NCBI GenBank assembly: GCA_021204025.1
Contig: JAJQAC010000072.1
Location: 1 to 64,000 of the forward strand
DNA from: Clostridiales bacterium
GTDB taxonomy: Bacteria > Bacillota > Clostridia > Lachnospirales > Lachnospiraceae
DNA length: 64,000 bases
Reading direction: 5' to 3'
The stretch's first letter is position 1. The number at the start of each line of letters is the position of its first letter. Made by a program: the position numbers and the translations under genes. Positions 42,388 to 52,029 of this stretch are shown one piece after another. The notes beneath the pieces were generated by a model. It was not told the DNA's origin. It did not search any database and worked only from the letters and a program-made list of their open reading frames with translations.

Positions 42388-43485
42388 ATGGACCATATCT
42401 TTGGATTTATCGGACTGGGGCTGATCGGCGGCTCTATCGCCAAGGGCATCAAACGCTCTATGCCATCCGCGAAAATCATGGCTTATATGCGCACCCGTTC
42501 CAAACTCGAAAGGGCGCATGAGGATGGTATTGTAGATGTCATCCTGGAAGGTGTCACCGAGGAGCTGAGGGAATGCGACGTTGTTTTTCTTTGCACTCCA
42601 GTGGAATATAATGCCCGTTATCTGGAAACCGTCCGGCCTTTTCTTCGCTCCGGCGCCATCCTGACCGATGTCGGGAGCACAAAATCAGATATACACAGGG
42701 TTGTAACCGAGCTGGATATGGAGGACTGCTTTATCGGAAGTCACCCAATGGCCGGTTCTGAGAAAACCGGCTACGAAAACGCTACCGACCATCTCCTGGA
42801 AAATGCATATTATATTATTACACCGACCGCAAAAACCCGACAGGAGGATATTTACCGCATGGTAACCGTCGCCCACCTGATCGGCTCCATCCCCATTGTC
42901 CTCGACTGTGAGGAACACGACCGGATCGCAGCAGCGATCAGCCATTTACCGCATATTATCGCTTCCAGTCTGGTTAATCTGGTGCGCGACTCGGATTCTC
43001 CGGATGAGATGATGAAACGGCTGGCTGCGGGCGGTTTTAAGGACATCACGCGAATCGCTTCCTCTTCTCCTGTTATGTGGGAACAGATCTGCATGACCAA
43101 CACCGACAATATCATCTCCATGCTGGAAGCCTATATCCACTCTCTTGAGGATACCCTGGAAGATCTGAAAGAGCATAACGGCAGCGCAATCAATCAGCTG
43201 TTTGATTCTTCGCGCACCTACCGGAATTCTTTTGTCAGCACATCCCGGGGTTCCGTCACTCCGGATTATTCATTTACTGCTGACGTTGTCGATGAACCCG
43301 GCGCAATCTCCACGCTCTCAGCGATTTTGAGTGCGCGCGGCATCAATATCAAGAATATCGGCATCAATCACATCCGGGATCACGGCGAAGGCGCCTTAAA
43401 AGTCAGCTTCTATGACCGTGAATCTATGGAACTCGCCTGGAAACAGCTTTTAAAGTTCAATTACCAGCTGATCCGGTTTCAATAA
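42388..43485 (+). CDS. tyrA: Prephenate dehydrogenase with ACT domain
   Basis: The Rossmann motif is GFIGLGLIGGSIAKG. Catalytic His lies in GSHPMAGSEKTG, and LTDVGSTKSDI is typical. The C-terminal 75 residues (VDEPGAISTLSAILSARGIN) form an ACT domain for feedback by tyrosine. The reaction is NAD-dependent oxidative decarboxylation of prephenate in tyrosine synthesis. GAGGAA precedes the start. The aroA gene follows after 33 bases. Length is 365 residues. Confidence 0.93.
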   Translation: MDHIFGFIGLGLIGGSIAKGIKRSMPSAKIMAYMRTRSKLERAHEDGIVDVILEGVTEELRECDVVFLCTPVEYNARYLETVRPFLRSGAILTDVGSTKSDIHRVVTELDMEDCFIGSHPMAGSEKTGYENATDHLLENAYYIITPTAKTRQEDIYRMVTVAHLIGSIPIVLDCEEHDRIAAAISHLPHIIASSLVNLVRDSDSPDEMMKRLAAGGFKDITRIASSSPVMWEQICMTNTDNIISMLEAYIHSLEDTLEDLKEHNGSAINQLFDSSRTYRNSFVSTSRGSVTPDYSFTADVVDEPGAISTLSAILSARGINIKNIGINHIRDHGEGALKVSFYDRESMELAWKQLLKFNYQLIRFQ

Positions 43486-43518
43486 AAAGGAGAAACATCT
43501 ATAAAAGGAGAAACACCT

Positions 43519-44796
43519 ATGAAATTCAGCGCAGTCAAACGTTTGCGCGGAGAAATTACCGTGCCGGGAGATAAATCCATTTCTCATCGAAGCGTCATGT
43601 TTGGATCCCTTGCGAAAGGAACCACGGAAATCCATCATTTCCTGCGGGGAGCCGATTGCCTCTCTACCATTTCCTGTTTTCAGGCTATGGGAGTTACCAT
43701 TGACATTTCCGGCGATATGGTCACTGTCCACGGCAATGGCCTGCACGGCCTGAAAAAACCGGAATCAATCCTTGACTGCGGAAACAGCGGGACCACAACC
43801 AGGCTGATTGCCGGAATCCTCTCCGCGCAGGATTTTGATGTCACACTAACCGGTGATGCCTCCATCCAAAAGCGCCCGATGAACCGTATCATCACTCCGC
43901 TTTCCCGGATGGGCGCAAGGATCCGCAGTCTCCATGACAACGGTTGTGCCCCGCTTGCCATAACCGGTACCCATCTAAACGGCATTCATTATCTTTCTCC
44001 TGTTGCTTCGGCGCAGGTCAAATCTTCCATCCTGCTGGCCGGACTTTACGCAACAGGCGAGACTCGCGTGTCCGAGCCGTATCTGTCCAGAAATCACACC
44101 GAACTGATGCTTTCTTCTTTTGGCGCTGACGTCCGTACAGAAGACACGACAGCAATCATCCAACCGGCAGATGAACTCTACTGTCAGAAGATTGAAGTAC
44201 CCGGGGATATCTCATCCGCCGCATTTTTCCTGGCCGCCGGGCTGATGATTCCTGATTCCGAGATCCTGATCCGAAACGTCGGCATCAATCCGACCCGCGA
44301 CGGCATCCTGCGTGTATGCCGTGATATGGGCGGAAATATCGAACTTCTGAACATTCGCGATAACGGCCATGAACCGAATGCAGACATCCTGGTAAAGACC
44401 TCTTCCCTTCATGGAACTGTGATCGGCGGGGCTATAATCCCGACCCTCATCGATGAGATTCCGATGATTGCAGCACTCGCCTGTCTGGCCGATGGCGAAA
44501 CCATCATCCGGGATGCCGCTGAACTGAAAGTAAAGGAATCCAACCGGATAGAGGTTATGGTGCGCGGCCTTTCTGCCATGGGCGCAGATGTCAGAGAAAC
44601 CGACGACGGCATGGTGATCCGCGGAGGCAGACCACTGCATGGAACTGTTATTGACAGCCATCTGGATCACCGCATCGCAATGACCTTTGCGATCCTTGGA
44701 TGCTGCGCCGAAGGAGAGACCGAAATCATCGGTGCTGATTGCGTAACGATTTCTTATCCGCAGTTTTATCAGGATCTGAAAGGACTCATTCAGTAA
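43519..44796 (+). CDS. aroA: 5-enolpyruvylshikimate-3-phosphate synthase
   Basis: Conserved segments include VPGDKSISHRSVMFGSLAKG (PEP/shikimate site), DCGNSGTTTRLIAGIL, GDASIQKRPMNRIITPLSRM, QVKSSILLAGLYATGETRV and the Lys/Arg site LKVKESNRIEV. DHRIAMTFAILG closes the protein. It joins shikimate-3-phosphate and PEP in the chorismate pathway. The upstream AAAAGGAGAAAC is present twice in tandem (43482-43500 and 43501-43518). Length is 425 residues. Confidence 0.96.
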   Translation: MKFSAVKRLRGEITVPGDKSISHRSVMFGSLAKGTTEIHHFLRGADCLSTISCFQAMGVTIDISGDMVTVHGNGLHGLKKPESILDCGNSGTTTRLIAGILSAQDFDVTLTGDASIQKRPMNRIITPLSRMGARIRSLHDNGCAPLAITGTHLNGIHYLSPVASAQVKSSILLAGLYATGETRVSEPYLSRNHTELMLSSFGADVRTEDTTAIIQPADELYCQKIEVPGDISSAAFFLAAGLMIPDSEILIRNVGINPTRDGILRVCRDMGGNIELLNIRDNGHEPNADILVKTSSLHGTVIGGAIIPTLIDEIPMIAALACLADGETIIRDAAELKVKESNRIEVMVRGLSAMGADVRETDDGMVIRGGRPLHGTVIDSHLDHRIAMTFAILGCCAEGETEIIGADCVTISYPQFYQDLKGLIQ

Positions 44797-44860
44797 CTCG
44801 TGTCCTTTGTGCCAACAAGATCTGTTCGTCACTTAAATATTACATTTTTGTTAATCTTAT

Positions 44861-44888
44861 TTGCAAAGTAAAAAGAATCCTGTATAAT
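44861..44888 (+). promoter_or_regulatory. Promoter of the SGNH esterase gene
   Basis: TTGCAA at 44861 and TATAAT at 44883 are 16 bases apart; the leader is about 70 bases. Confidence 0.65.
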
Positions 44889-44961
44889 TGATACCAGTTA
44901 GGACGGGATTTTTTTTATTCCATATTTCACTTCCGGCTTGTCCGGGTCAGGAGAATGAATC

Positions 44962-46560
44962 ATGTACATCAGAAAAACCAATTTTATCCAAACAGCCAGA
45001 AGACTGATCAGCGCTCTTACTGCCGCAGCCATTTTTTCCATCGGTTGTTTATCGATTTCTTATGCCGACGAAATTGCCACGGCGTCCGACACCACCGCAA
45101 CACCGACACTATGGGTTGCCGGAGATTCTACAGCTGCGGAGTTCAGCGACAATTATTATTACCCCAGATATGGCTGGGGTACACAATTATACCGCTATTT
45201 CCAGGGCCTTGACATCCGTAATCTGGCTGTGTCGGGTACCAGCACCAAAAGTTATACCTCAACCGATTCTTATACTACTCTCCTGTCTGATATGAAAGAG
45301 GGAGATTATCTGCTGATCGGCTTTGGACATAATGATGAAAAGGCCGAGTCTGCCCGTTATACCAATCCCAACGGGTCCGTAACCACGCCAGGTTCTACCC
45401 GCTACTATCTCTACGAGAATTTTATCCGTCCCGCTCAGGAAGCCGGAGTTACTCCAATTGTCTGCACTCCGATTGTCCGCAGAGATCCCGACGGCAACTA
45501 TAACGGCGCGAGCGCCCACATCATAGAAAGCCAGACCACGATCGAAGGAACTTTTGAAGGCGGCGACTACGCCAAGGCGATATCCTCCGGAGCCGTAGGA
45601 AAGAACGCCCTGGTTATCGATCTCACGACAAGGACCAAACTTCTCTATCAGTCGCTCGGTACGCAGGGGTCAAAATGGCATCACGCCTTTTCCTCCCCTA
45701 ACGAGGTCAGTATTGACAACACTCATACCAACCTGTATGGAGCCGCTTACAACGCCTATCTGATTGCGGATGAGATCGCAAAGAGCAGCAGTTCACTGAA
45801 AGATTATCTGATCGATACTCCGGAGCCTCCGGATTTCTCGATCCTGATTCCCAATCCGGATTATACCTTCCAGACCTACGTCCGTCCGGAAAGTGACAGT
45901 ACGAAATGGACAGCTGCGGGCGACTGGAAGCCGACGGTATTTGGCGATGTGGAAGCTCTCGAATACCTGAATGATATTTACTTTCATTTTATTCCCTATG
46001 AAAATGGTGCGATCCGCATCGCTGCAGGCAGACAGGGCGGCACCACATCAGACATCGTCGGCGCCAGCGTCGGAAAAATTTCCACAGATACAGATGGGAT
46101 TGCCATGTACTATCAGGCAGTACCTGCGGATCAGAATTTTACATTGACTGCCTATGCCACCATTAACTCCATCGATCCCAATAACCAGGCTTCTTTCGGT
46201 CTGATGGCCCGGGACGATATTTATGTGGATTATGTAACCAATGACACTTTAGGCGACTACGTGGCCGCCGCTTCTCTGATGATGGGTTCCGATACCCCCT
46301 GGAACTGCTTTGCCCGCAAGAGCGGCGTATTGACCCGCGGAGATTACACAGAACGCAATTACATTGACGGAGAAACCGTCCGTCTCGAAATCCGCAAAAC
46401 CTCAGACGGGTATACCTGCACATACGGCAGCAACCCTCCGGTCTCGGCTGGTTTTGACTTTCCGCTCACCAGACTGGATCCCGAATATATCTATGTGGGA
46501 ATGTTCGCCGCACGCAGCGCGGATGTTACTTTCTGGGATGTACAGCTGACACTCGATTAA
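44962..46560 (+). CDS. Secreted SGNH-fold esterase (rhamnogalacturonan acetylesterase-like)
   Basis: AGGAGAATGAATC precedes ATG 44962. The signal peptide is about 36 residues (LISALTAAAIFSIGCLSISYADE). The catalytic domain has the Ser block LWVAGDSTAAEF, the Gly block in NLAVSGTSTKSY, the Asn block IGFGHNDEK and the D-x-x-H block DNTHTNLYG, with spacing like rhamnogalacturonan acetylesterases. The C-terminal 200 residues form a beta-rich domain (NPNNQASFGLMARDDIYVDY; WDVQLTLD), which resembles a DUF1349-type jelly roll. It probably deacetylates plant or host glycans outside the cell. Length is 532 residues. Confidence 0.85.
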   Translation: MYIRKTNFIQTARRLISALTAAAIFSIGCLSISYADEIATASDTTATPTLWVAGDSTAAEFSDNYYYPRYGWGTQLYRYFQGLDIRNLAVSGTSTKSYTSTDSYTTLLSDMKEGDYLLIGFGHNDEKAESARYTNPNGSVTTPGSTRYYLYENFIRPAQEAGVTPIVCTPIVRRDPDGNYNGASAHIIESQTTIEGTFEGGDYAKAISSGAVGKNALVIDLTTRTKLLYQSLGTQGSKWHHAFSSPNEVSIDNTHTNLYGAAYNAYLIADEIAKSSSSLKDYLIDTPEPPDFSILIPNPDYTFQTYVRPESDSTKWTAAGDWKPTVFGDVEALEYLNDIYFHFIPYENGAIRIAAGRQGGTTSDIVGASVGKISTDTDGIAMYYQAVPADQNFTLTAYATINSIDPNNQASFGLMARDDIYVDYVTNDTLGDYVAAASLMMGSDTPWNCFARKSGVLTRGDYTERNYIDGETVRLEIRKTSDGYTCTYGSNPPVSAGFDFPLTRLDPEYIYVGMFAARSADVTFWDVQLTLD

Positions 46561-46601
46561 AAATCTCATCGACCAGGACGCATTCCCCTATAAACGAAAA
46601 G

Positions 46602-46630
46602 AAGATTCCCAACATCAGGGAATCTTTTTT
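46602..46630. terminator. Bidirectional terminator
   Basis: AAGATTCCC and GGGAATCTT pair across 7 bases and are followed by a T-run on the plus strand and by T-rich sequence on the minus strand. It serves the esterase gene and the GntR gene. Confidence 0.85.
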
Positions 46631-46634
46631 CGTT

Positions 46635-47309
46635 TCAGGAATTCTGATACCGGTTATGATTGTAAAGCAAATGAAACCGCATCTCCATTTCCGCCTCAAA
46701 GGACCTGTGGTCACGGATGGATTCATAAATCTTCCGGTGAGAAATCCGCGTCTGCTCATAATCCGTTTCGCTCACTTCTCCTGCGAACACCTGAATCCCT
46801 TTCATAATGACGGGAATCAGATTTCCCATCACGGTATTGCCCGTACAGTCAGCAATCTTCTCATGAAAGCGACAATCTGCCTCAGTGAAATCCTGTCTCC
46901 GGCGGATCTGATCCTCCATTTCTTCTAAAATCTCCTGTAATTCGACAATGTCTTTTTCCGATACTTCCTGAGCCGCCAGACCCGCGACCGGAGGCTCAAT
47001 AATCAGACGCAACTGGAGCAAATCGACAGTCAGTTTTTTTCGATCGGCCACCATGGCAAAACCGAGCGGATCATCTGCGACTCCCTGCTTTTCAGAAATA
47101 TAAGTACCGGCACCCTGACGGATTGTGATAATGTTTTTTGATGTCAGAATTTTCAGAGCTTCGCGCACCGTATTTCTGCCCACACCCAGCATTTCACATA
47201 ATTCTTTTTCTGTTGGAAGTTTTTCCCCCGGCAGGAAAGGACGATCCTGAATCAACCTCAGGATCTCATCCGATACTTTTTCCGCAAGTGTTTTCGCCTG
47301 TACCGTCAT
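46635..47309 (-). CDS. FadR-type GntR-family regulator
   Basis: Residues 1-70 form a winged helix (LPGEKLPTEKELCEMLGVGR NTVREALKIL in two parts). The C-terminal FCD domain shows its helical metal-site residues (EADCRFHEKIADCTGN; RISHRKIYESIRDH). It is the last gene of the glp operon and starts 3 bases after the DUF1667 gene, so it likely controls that operon in response to a small acid or glycerol-related metabolite. Length is 224 residues. Confidence 0.85.
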   Translation of the reverse strand: MTVQAKTLAEKVSDEILRLIQDRPFLPGEKLPTEKELCEMLGVGRNTVREALKILTSKNIITIRQGAGTYISEKQGVADDPLGFAMVADRKKLTVDLLQLRLIIEPPVAGLAAQEVSEKDIVELQEILEEMEDQIRRRQDFTEADCRFHEKIADCTGNTVMGNLIPVIMKGIQVFAGEVSETDYEQTRISHRKIYESIRDHRSFEAEMEMRFHLLYNHNRYQNS

Positions 47310-47312
47310 CCG

Positions 47313-47678
47313 CTACCTCCGCACGCCAACATTCTTCGTCACAATCACGTTTGCACCCAAACCAAGTACATTTTCAATCACCAGATCTCCAATCGAAACC
47401 GGCGCTTCCAGTTCAATCTCGCGTATTTCCTTCATTACATCGAAGATCCGCCCCCTGGGAACAGGCGCGTCCAAACGAACACTGACAAGAGGCAGTTCCC
47501 CATTCTTAAGCCGCACGGAACTTGCAATCGTCCTGCGTGGATCACTTATCTCCTGACGGGCATAGTCTTCTCCCCGTCTGCAGCCTGCGCCTCTGATCGT
47601 GACTGCCTTTCCATCTTCTGTCTCCACCTCGATCCCGCATCCGTTCGGACACACAATGCATGTAAATTCCTTCAGCAT
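47313..47678 (-). CDS. DUF1667 redox protein of the glp operon
   Basis: The 121-residue protein has CIVCPNGCGI and GCRRGEDYA, four cysteines that could hold a metal centre, and a C-terminal ENVLGLGANVIVTKNV. DUF1667 proteins stand with GlpA/GlpB-like flavoproteins in Clostridia and are thought to replace the GlpC subunit. The start overlaps the end of the preceding gene by 7 bases. Confidence 0.85.
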   Translation of the reverse strand: MLKEFTCIVCPNGCGIEVETEDGKAVTIRGAGCRRGEDYARQEISDPRRTIASSVRLKNGELPLVSVRLDAPVPRGRIFDVMKEIREIELEAPVSIGDLVIENVLGLGANVIVTKNVGVRR

Positions 47679-48910
47679 AATACGCTCACCTCGATTTCTG
47701 TATTTCCCGTCAGCATTTCTTTTTTAACCGGGATCCGGATCATTTCCGCGGGCAGCGCTTTCTTCATCCTTTTCTCTGCGACTACCTGATCTCCCTGTCT
47801 GACCACAATGACACAGTTTTCCAGCTTTTTGGATACCCGCATAGTAAGATCGACATCCTGTTTTCCACTGATCTTCTGGGGCACCGTATGATTGATATCC
47901 GGAGACGTATGAACCGCAACCGGGCATTCCGGAAGGGAACCGTTTTTTACATATTCAGCTACGCCATCTGCCAGTTTCTCTGCCTCTAATGACACAAAGT
48001 CCACCAGGTCATGGACATGCAACACATTACCCGCCGCGAAAAATCCCTCCTGATCTGTCTGAAAATACTCATCAACCACAGCGCCGCGCGTCCTTGGATC
48101 AAGGCTGATTCCCGCGTCAATCGAAAGTTCATTTTCCGGAATCAATCCAACCGAAAGAATCACTGTATCACAGGAATATTCCTTTTCCGTACCCGGAATC
48201 GGCTGCAGATGATCGTCAACCTCCGATATCGTCACTCCTGTCACCCGCTCATTTCCATGAATACTGGTAATCGTATGGCTCAGGTACAGAGGGATCCCAT
48301 AATCATTCAGACACTGTTCGATATTTCTGGGAAGTCCGCTTGGAATCGGCTGGATTTCAAATACTGCCTGCACATGTGCTCCCTCCAGTGTCAGCCGACG
48401 CGCCATAATCATACCGATATCGCCGGAACCAAGAATCACAATTTCCTTTCCCGGCATCCGATTATACAGATTGATATAAGCCTGAGCGACGCCCGCTGTA
48501 AAGACTCCGGCCGGCCGTTCCCCCGGTATGCCCAATGCTCCTCTTGTCCGTTCCCGGCAGCCCATCGTCAGAATCACTGCCCTGGCCTGAATCTTGCGCA
48601 GGCCATCCTCCGACGCAATGGTTACAACCTTATCCCTGCTTACATTAAGAACGGTCGCATTCCGTATAAACGGGATTCCTTTATCCATTACCTCCCGGAT
48701 AAATCGTTCCGCATATTCCGGTCCGCTTAAAGTTGTGCCAAAGCGTGTCAGTCCAAAACCATCATGGATACACTGGCGCAGGATGCCTCCCAGTGTTTTC
48801 TCTCTTTCTACTATTAATACATCATGGATTCCCTTCGCATGCAGCTCTGCCGCAGCGGCCAGACCGGCGGGACCTCCGCCTATAATCACTACGTCTCGCT
48901 TTTCCATCAT
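47672..48910 (-). CDS. FAD-dependent oxidoreductase, GlpB-like partner
   Basis: ATG 48910 (MMEKRDVVIIGGGPAGLAAA) has GGGAGGAG 7 bases upstream. The dinucleotide motifs are VIIGGGPAGLAAA for FAD and VILGSGDIGMIMA for NAD(P). CRERTRGALGIPGERP lies in the middle, and an end domain resembles those of small pyridine-nucleotide oxidoreductases. In this operon it should accept electrons from GlpA and pass them to NAD or another carrier. It starts 4 bases after glpA. Length is 412 residues. Confidence 0.85.
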   Translation of the reverse strand: MMEKRDVVIIGGGPAGLAAAAELHAKGIHDVLIVEREKTLGGILRQCIHDGFGLTRFGTTLSGPEYAERFIREVMDKGIPFIRNATVLNVSRDKVVTIASEDGLRKIQARAVILTMGCRERTRGALGIPGERPAGVFTAGVAQAYINLYNRMPGKEIVILGSGDIGMIMARRLTLEGAHVQAVFEIQPIPSGLPRNIEQCLNDYGIPLYLSHTITSIHGNERVTGVTISEVDDHLQPIPGTEKEYSCDTVILSVGLIPENELSIDAGISLDPRTRGAVVDEYFQTDQEGFFAAGNVLHVHDLVDFVSLEAEKLADGVAEYVKNGSLPECPVAVHTSPDINHTVPQKISGKQDVDLTMRVSKKLENCVIVVRQGDQVVAEKRMKKALPAEMIRIPVKKEMLTGNTEIEVSVLC

Positions 48911-48914
48911 CTGT

Positions 48915-50366
48915 CTACTCCTCCCGCACTTTTCCGGTAAATATCCACGAGTTTTGTCTGGCGTACCGGATCTCAGTCTCCGGAATGCCCAGTTCGTCCT
49001 CAATCATCTTCGCTACGCGCATCTGACAGTATCCTCCCTGGCAGCGTCCCATCATGGAACGAGTCCGGTATTTGATCCCCGTCATGGTATGTACGCCAAG
49101 CGGATTATGAATTGCTTCCAGGATCTCAGCCTTTGTCACTTTTTCACAACGGCAGACCACCTCTCCGTAATCCGGATTTTCTTTTATCAGCCGTGCTTTC
49201 GTCTCATCATCCTGCTCTTCAAAACGGATAATCGCTTTACGAACCGGGTTGAAATCCGCATTTTCTTCGAGCTTTTCATATTCCTGAATCATGCGCACAA
49301 CCTGTCTTCCGATCGGAACAGCAGCCGTAAGTCCGGGCGATTCAATACCGACAAGGTTTACCGCATTGGGAGCGATTTCCGGACGTATCTCAATCTTAAA
49401 GTCCTGAATCACACCATTTTCATCCACCCATTTCGGCAATATTCCTGAATAATTACGTATATAATCTCCTTTTTTGATACATGGCCAGATATCGGACGCA
49501 CTTCTCGCCAGATAATCCATATTTTCCTGAGGTACCCCATAATAGGTAAAATCTGTTACATTTTCCGCATTCGGCCCGATAATTACATTGCCATCTGTCG
49601 TATTCGTCACATGAATGCCCATATAGGTATTGCTCGGAACCGGATATACCGGCATCGGCAGCAAATCTCCTGTCCTGCGGTCCAAAATGATATAATCCCC
49701 CTTCGAACCGATCACGCGATAGCCTTTGATCCCCAGCAGATCAGAGATCTTTCCACATCCCAGGCCCGCCGCATTTACAACCCAGCGAGAATGATAAGTC
49801 CCCTGGGTCGTTGTGACCTCGTATCCATCCTCCTTTTGCTCAATTGCCGTCACCTCATTGTCAAAAAAATACCGCACCCCGTTCTGGGCCGCGTTTTCCG
49901 CCAGAGAAATGGTGTAAATAAATGGATCCAGAATGCCGGATCGTTCGGAAAACATGGCAAATTCGCCCACGGCAGCCGGCACCAGGCGATTCAGTTCTTC
50001 CTTTTCAATCAGACGCAGGCCGGTCGCTCCGTTCTTTTCTCCCTGAGCCATGGTACGTTTTAATGATTCCCTGTCCTCTGCGCTCTTTCCCACAAGAACT
50101 TTCCCGCAGCGTTTAAAAGAAAACCCCAGTTCCTTTGCCAGCTGATCCATCCCCTGGTTTCCTTCTACACAGAGCTTTGCCTTCCATGTGCCGCTGTCAT
50201 AAGCGAAACCGCCATGCACGACCCCTGAATTGCGTCCGCTTGTCTCGTAACACACATCCAGGTTTTTTTCCAGCACACCAATCTTTAAACGGTATCTGGA
50301 TAATTCTCTGGCGGTGGCGCTTCCGACCGCGCCCCCGCTAATAATCAGAACATCAAATGGTTTCAT
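48915..50366 (-). CDS. glpA: Anaerobic glycerol-3-phosphate dehydrogenase-like flavoprotein
   Basis: The FAD motif is LIISGGAVGSATARELSRY, and the DAO-fold contains SGRNSGVVHGGFAYDSGTWK. The C-terminal BFD-like [2Fe-2S] region has the four cysteines in VVCRCEKVT and MMGRCQGGYCQM. Layout and length (483 residues) match the clostridial GlpA type that oxidises glycerol-3-phosphate to DHAP. No glpK or glpF is in the window, so another 2-hydroxy acid substrate is possible. Confidence 0.85.
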   Translation of the reverse strand: MKPFDVLIISGGAVGSATARELSRYRLKIGVLEKNLDVCYETSGRNSGVVHGGFAYDSGTWKAKLCVEGNQGMDQLAKELGFSFKRCGKVLVGKSAEDRESLKRTMAQGEKNGATGLRLIEKEELNRLVPAAVGEFAMFSERSGILDPFIYTISLAENAAQNGVRYFFDNEVTAIEQKEDGYEVTTTQGTYHSRWVVNAAGLGCGKISDLLGIKGYRVIGSKGDYIILDRRTGDLLPMPVYPVPSNTYMGIHVTNTTDGNVIIGPNAENVTDFTYYGVPQENMDYLARSASDIWPCIKKGDYIRNYSGILPKWVDENGVIQDFKIEIRPEIAPNAVNLVGIESPGLTAAVPIGRQVVRMIQEYEKLEENADFNPVRKAIIRFEEQDDETKARLIKENPDYGEVVCRCEKVTKAEILEAIHNPLGVHTMTGIKYRTRSMMGRCQGGYCQMRVAKMIEDELGIPETEIRYARQNSWIFTGKVREE

Positions 50367-50402
50367 CTTTCCCCTCCAGATTCATCCTATAAATTTACCG
50401 AT

Positions 50403-50431
50403 ATATTAGCATTAATTCTCAGTATGGTCAA
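50403..50431 (-). promoter_or_regulatory. Promoter of the glp operon
   Basis: On the minus strand TTGACC and TAATAT are 17 bases apart, about 35 bases before the glpA start. I could not identify the GntR operator. The stretch 50435-50590 upstream holds only small inverted sequences such as ATGCGC-GAAT-GCGCAT. Confidence 0.7.
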
Positions 50432-50591
50432 GTATTTGTCTTAAATTCATGGGATGTATTTATCGACTTCGAATGGATACAGATCATAAGACTTACTCCT
50501 ATGGAAGAACAAAGAATGCGCGAATGCGCATCTACACTCCGCCCGGAGGGCTTTTTATCTTATAGGACGAACTTCCTAATAAGATAAAAAA

Positions 50592-50621
50592 CCGGGAATC
50601 CTCAATCTCAGGGGTTCCCGG
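50592..50621 (-). terminator. Terminator of yebC
   Basis: CCGGGAA and TTCCCGG, extended by CC/GG, form a hairpin followed by TTTTTTATC on the minus strand. A second AT-rich inverted repeat (TTTTTATCTTAT...ATAAGATAAAAA) sits beside it. Confidence 0.85.
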
Positions 50622-50639
50622 CATTATTATCTTACTCGT

Positions 50640-51368
50640 CTACTCGTCCCAGTTATGATACACAGCCTGCACATCATCATCGTCATCCAGCAGATCCAGA
50701 ATCCGATTCATCTTTTTGATATCATCCTCATTCGATAACTCTACCCATGTCTGGGGAATCATCGTCACATCTGCGGAGGCCATCTCAATTTTCTGCGCTT
50801 CCAGCGCCTCACGAACCTGACTGAAATCATCCGGATCCGTAATAATCTCGTAGCTGTCTTCTTCTTCGGAAAAATCCTCCGCACCCGCATCCAGAGCAAT
50901 CATCATCAGTTCATCCGGATCCAGATCACATTCTTCCTTGTCAATGACGATCTGTCCCTTTTTATCAAACATAAAGGAAACGCTTCCCGGAGTGCCGACA
51001 TTACCGCCACCTTTGGTAAAAGCACTTCTGACATTAGCCGCGGTCCGGTTTTTATTATCCGTCAGAGTATCCACAATGATGGCTACGCCGCTCGGACCAT
51101 AGCCCTCATATGTAAGCATTGCATAATCTACCGAGTTTGCATCACCCGCTGCTTTTTTGATGCCGCGTTCAATCGTATCATTCGGTACATTATTGGCTTT
51201 TGCCTTGGCAATGACGTCACGCAGCTTGCTGTTATTGGCCGGGTCGGGGCCTCCGGCCTTCACAGCCACCGCGATCTCCCGGCCTATAACCGTAAAGATC
51301 TTGCCTTTGGCAGCGTCGTTCCTTTCTTTTTTATGTTTGATATTCGCAAATTTCGAATGTCCTGACAT
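50640..51368 (-). CDS. yebC: YebC/PmpR family protein
   Basis: The start [20 protein letters not shown] and the segments [20 protein letters not shown] and FMFDKKGQI are the family signature. YebC proteins were called DNA-binding regulators; recent work also links them to translation of proline stretches. The 242-residue length is normal. Confidence 0.95.
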   Translation of the reverse strand: MSGHSKFANIKHKKERNDAAKGKIFTVIGREIAVAVKAGGPDPANNSKLRDVIAKAKANNVPNDTIERGIKKAAGDANSVDYAMLTYEGYGPSGVAIIVDTLTDNKNRTAANVRSAFTKGGGNVGTPGSVSFMFDKKGQIVIDKEECDLDPDELMMIALDAGAEDFSEEEDSYEIITDPDDFSQVREALEAQKIEMASADVTMIPQTWVELSNEDDIKKMNRILDLLDDDDDVQAVYHNWDE

Positions 51369-51430
51369 AATATCCTCCTATCTGACGTTTCTTTTTTTCA
51401 TCCCAAAAACACATAGAACATAACCTGTTA

Positions 51431-51459
51431 ATTTTAACACGCTTTTTTTCTCTTAGCAA
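51431..51459 (-). promoter_or_regulatory. Promoter of yebC
   Basis: On the minus strand TTGCTA and TAAAAT are 17 bases apart. Confidence 0.55.
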
Positions 51460-51547
51460 GAGCAGACTCCACGATTTTCTTCGATTTTATTTACTCAGGG
51501 ATTTCCCGGGATCTGACTCATGATTTTACATACCTCGGCTTACGGTT

Positions 51548-51895
51548 TTATGTAGAAAGCTCAAGGCTTACTCGCAGAGCCTGATCTACCCTCTGCAACA
51601 GTTCGGAATCAATATGACAGATTTTTTCTTTCAAGCGCTGCTTATCAATCGTACGCAGCTGCTCCAGCAGGATCACAGAATCCTTAACCATATCGCATTT
51701 TCGCGTATCCAGTTCCACATGAGTCGGCAGCTTGGCTTTGTTCATTCTTGAGGTGATCGCCGCGCAGATCACAGTCGGACTGTGCTTATTTCCGACATCA
51801 TTCTGGATAATCAGTACCGGGCGCACGCCGCCCTGCTCTGAACCTACCACCGGTCTCAAATCTGCATAATAAATATCTCCTCGTCTGATCAGCAT
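51548..51895 (-). CDS. ndoA: MazF/PemK-family endoribonuclease (NdoA type)
   Basis: ATG 51895 ([20 protein letters not shown]) follows [48 protein letters not shown] and [11 protein letters not shown] are typical. The Arg and Thr of the active site are present. It cleaves single-stranded mRNA at short motifs. The place downstream of alr is the standard Firmicutes one, but the antitoxin gene that is often between them is absent: only 134 bases without a gene lie there. Length is 115 residues. Confidence 0.9.
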   Translation of the reverse strand: MLIRRGDIYYADLRPVVGSEQGGVRPVLIIQNDVGNKHSPTVICAAITSRMNKAKLPTHVELDTRKCDMVKDSVILLEQLRTIDKQRLKEKICHIDSELLQRVDQALRVSLELST

Positions 51896-52029
51896 CCGAA
51901 TTTCCTCTCCGAATCTAACTTTGATAAGTATAGTATGAGCCAAATTTCAAAAAGATATACTCATCAGACGAAAGTCTTTGCGAAAGAATCTTTCAACAAA
52001 AGCTAAAATTCACAGGCTCACAACCTGTA

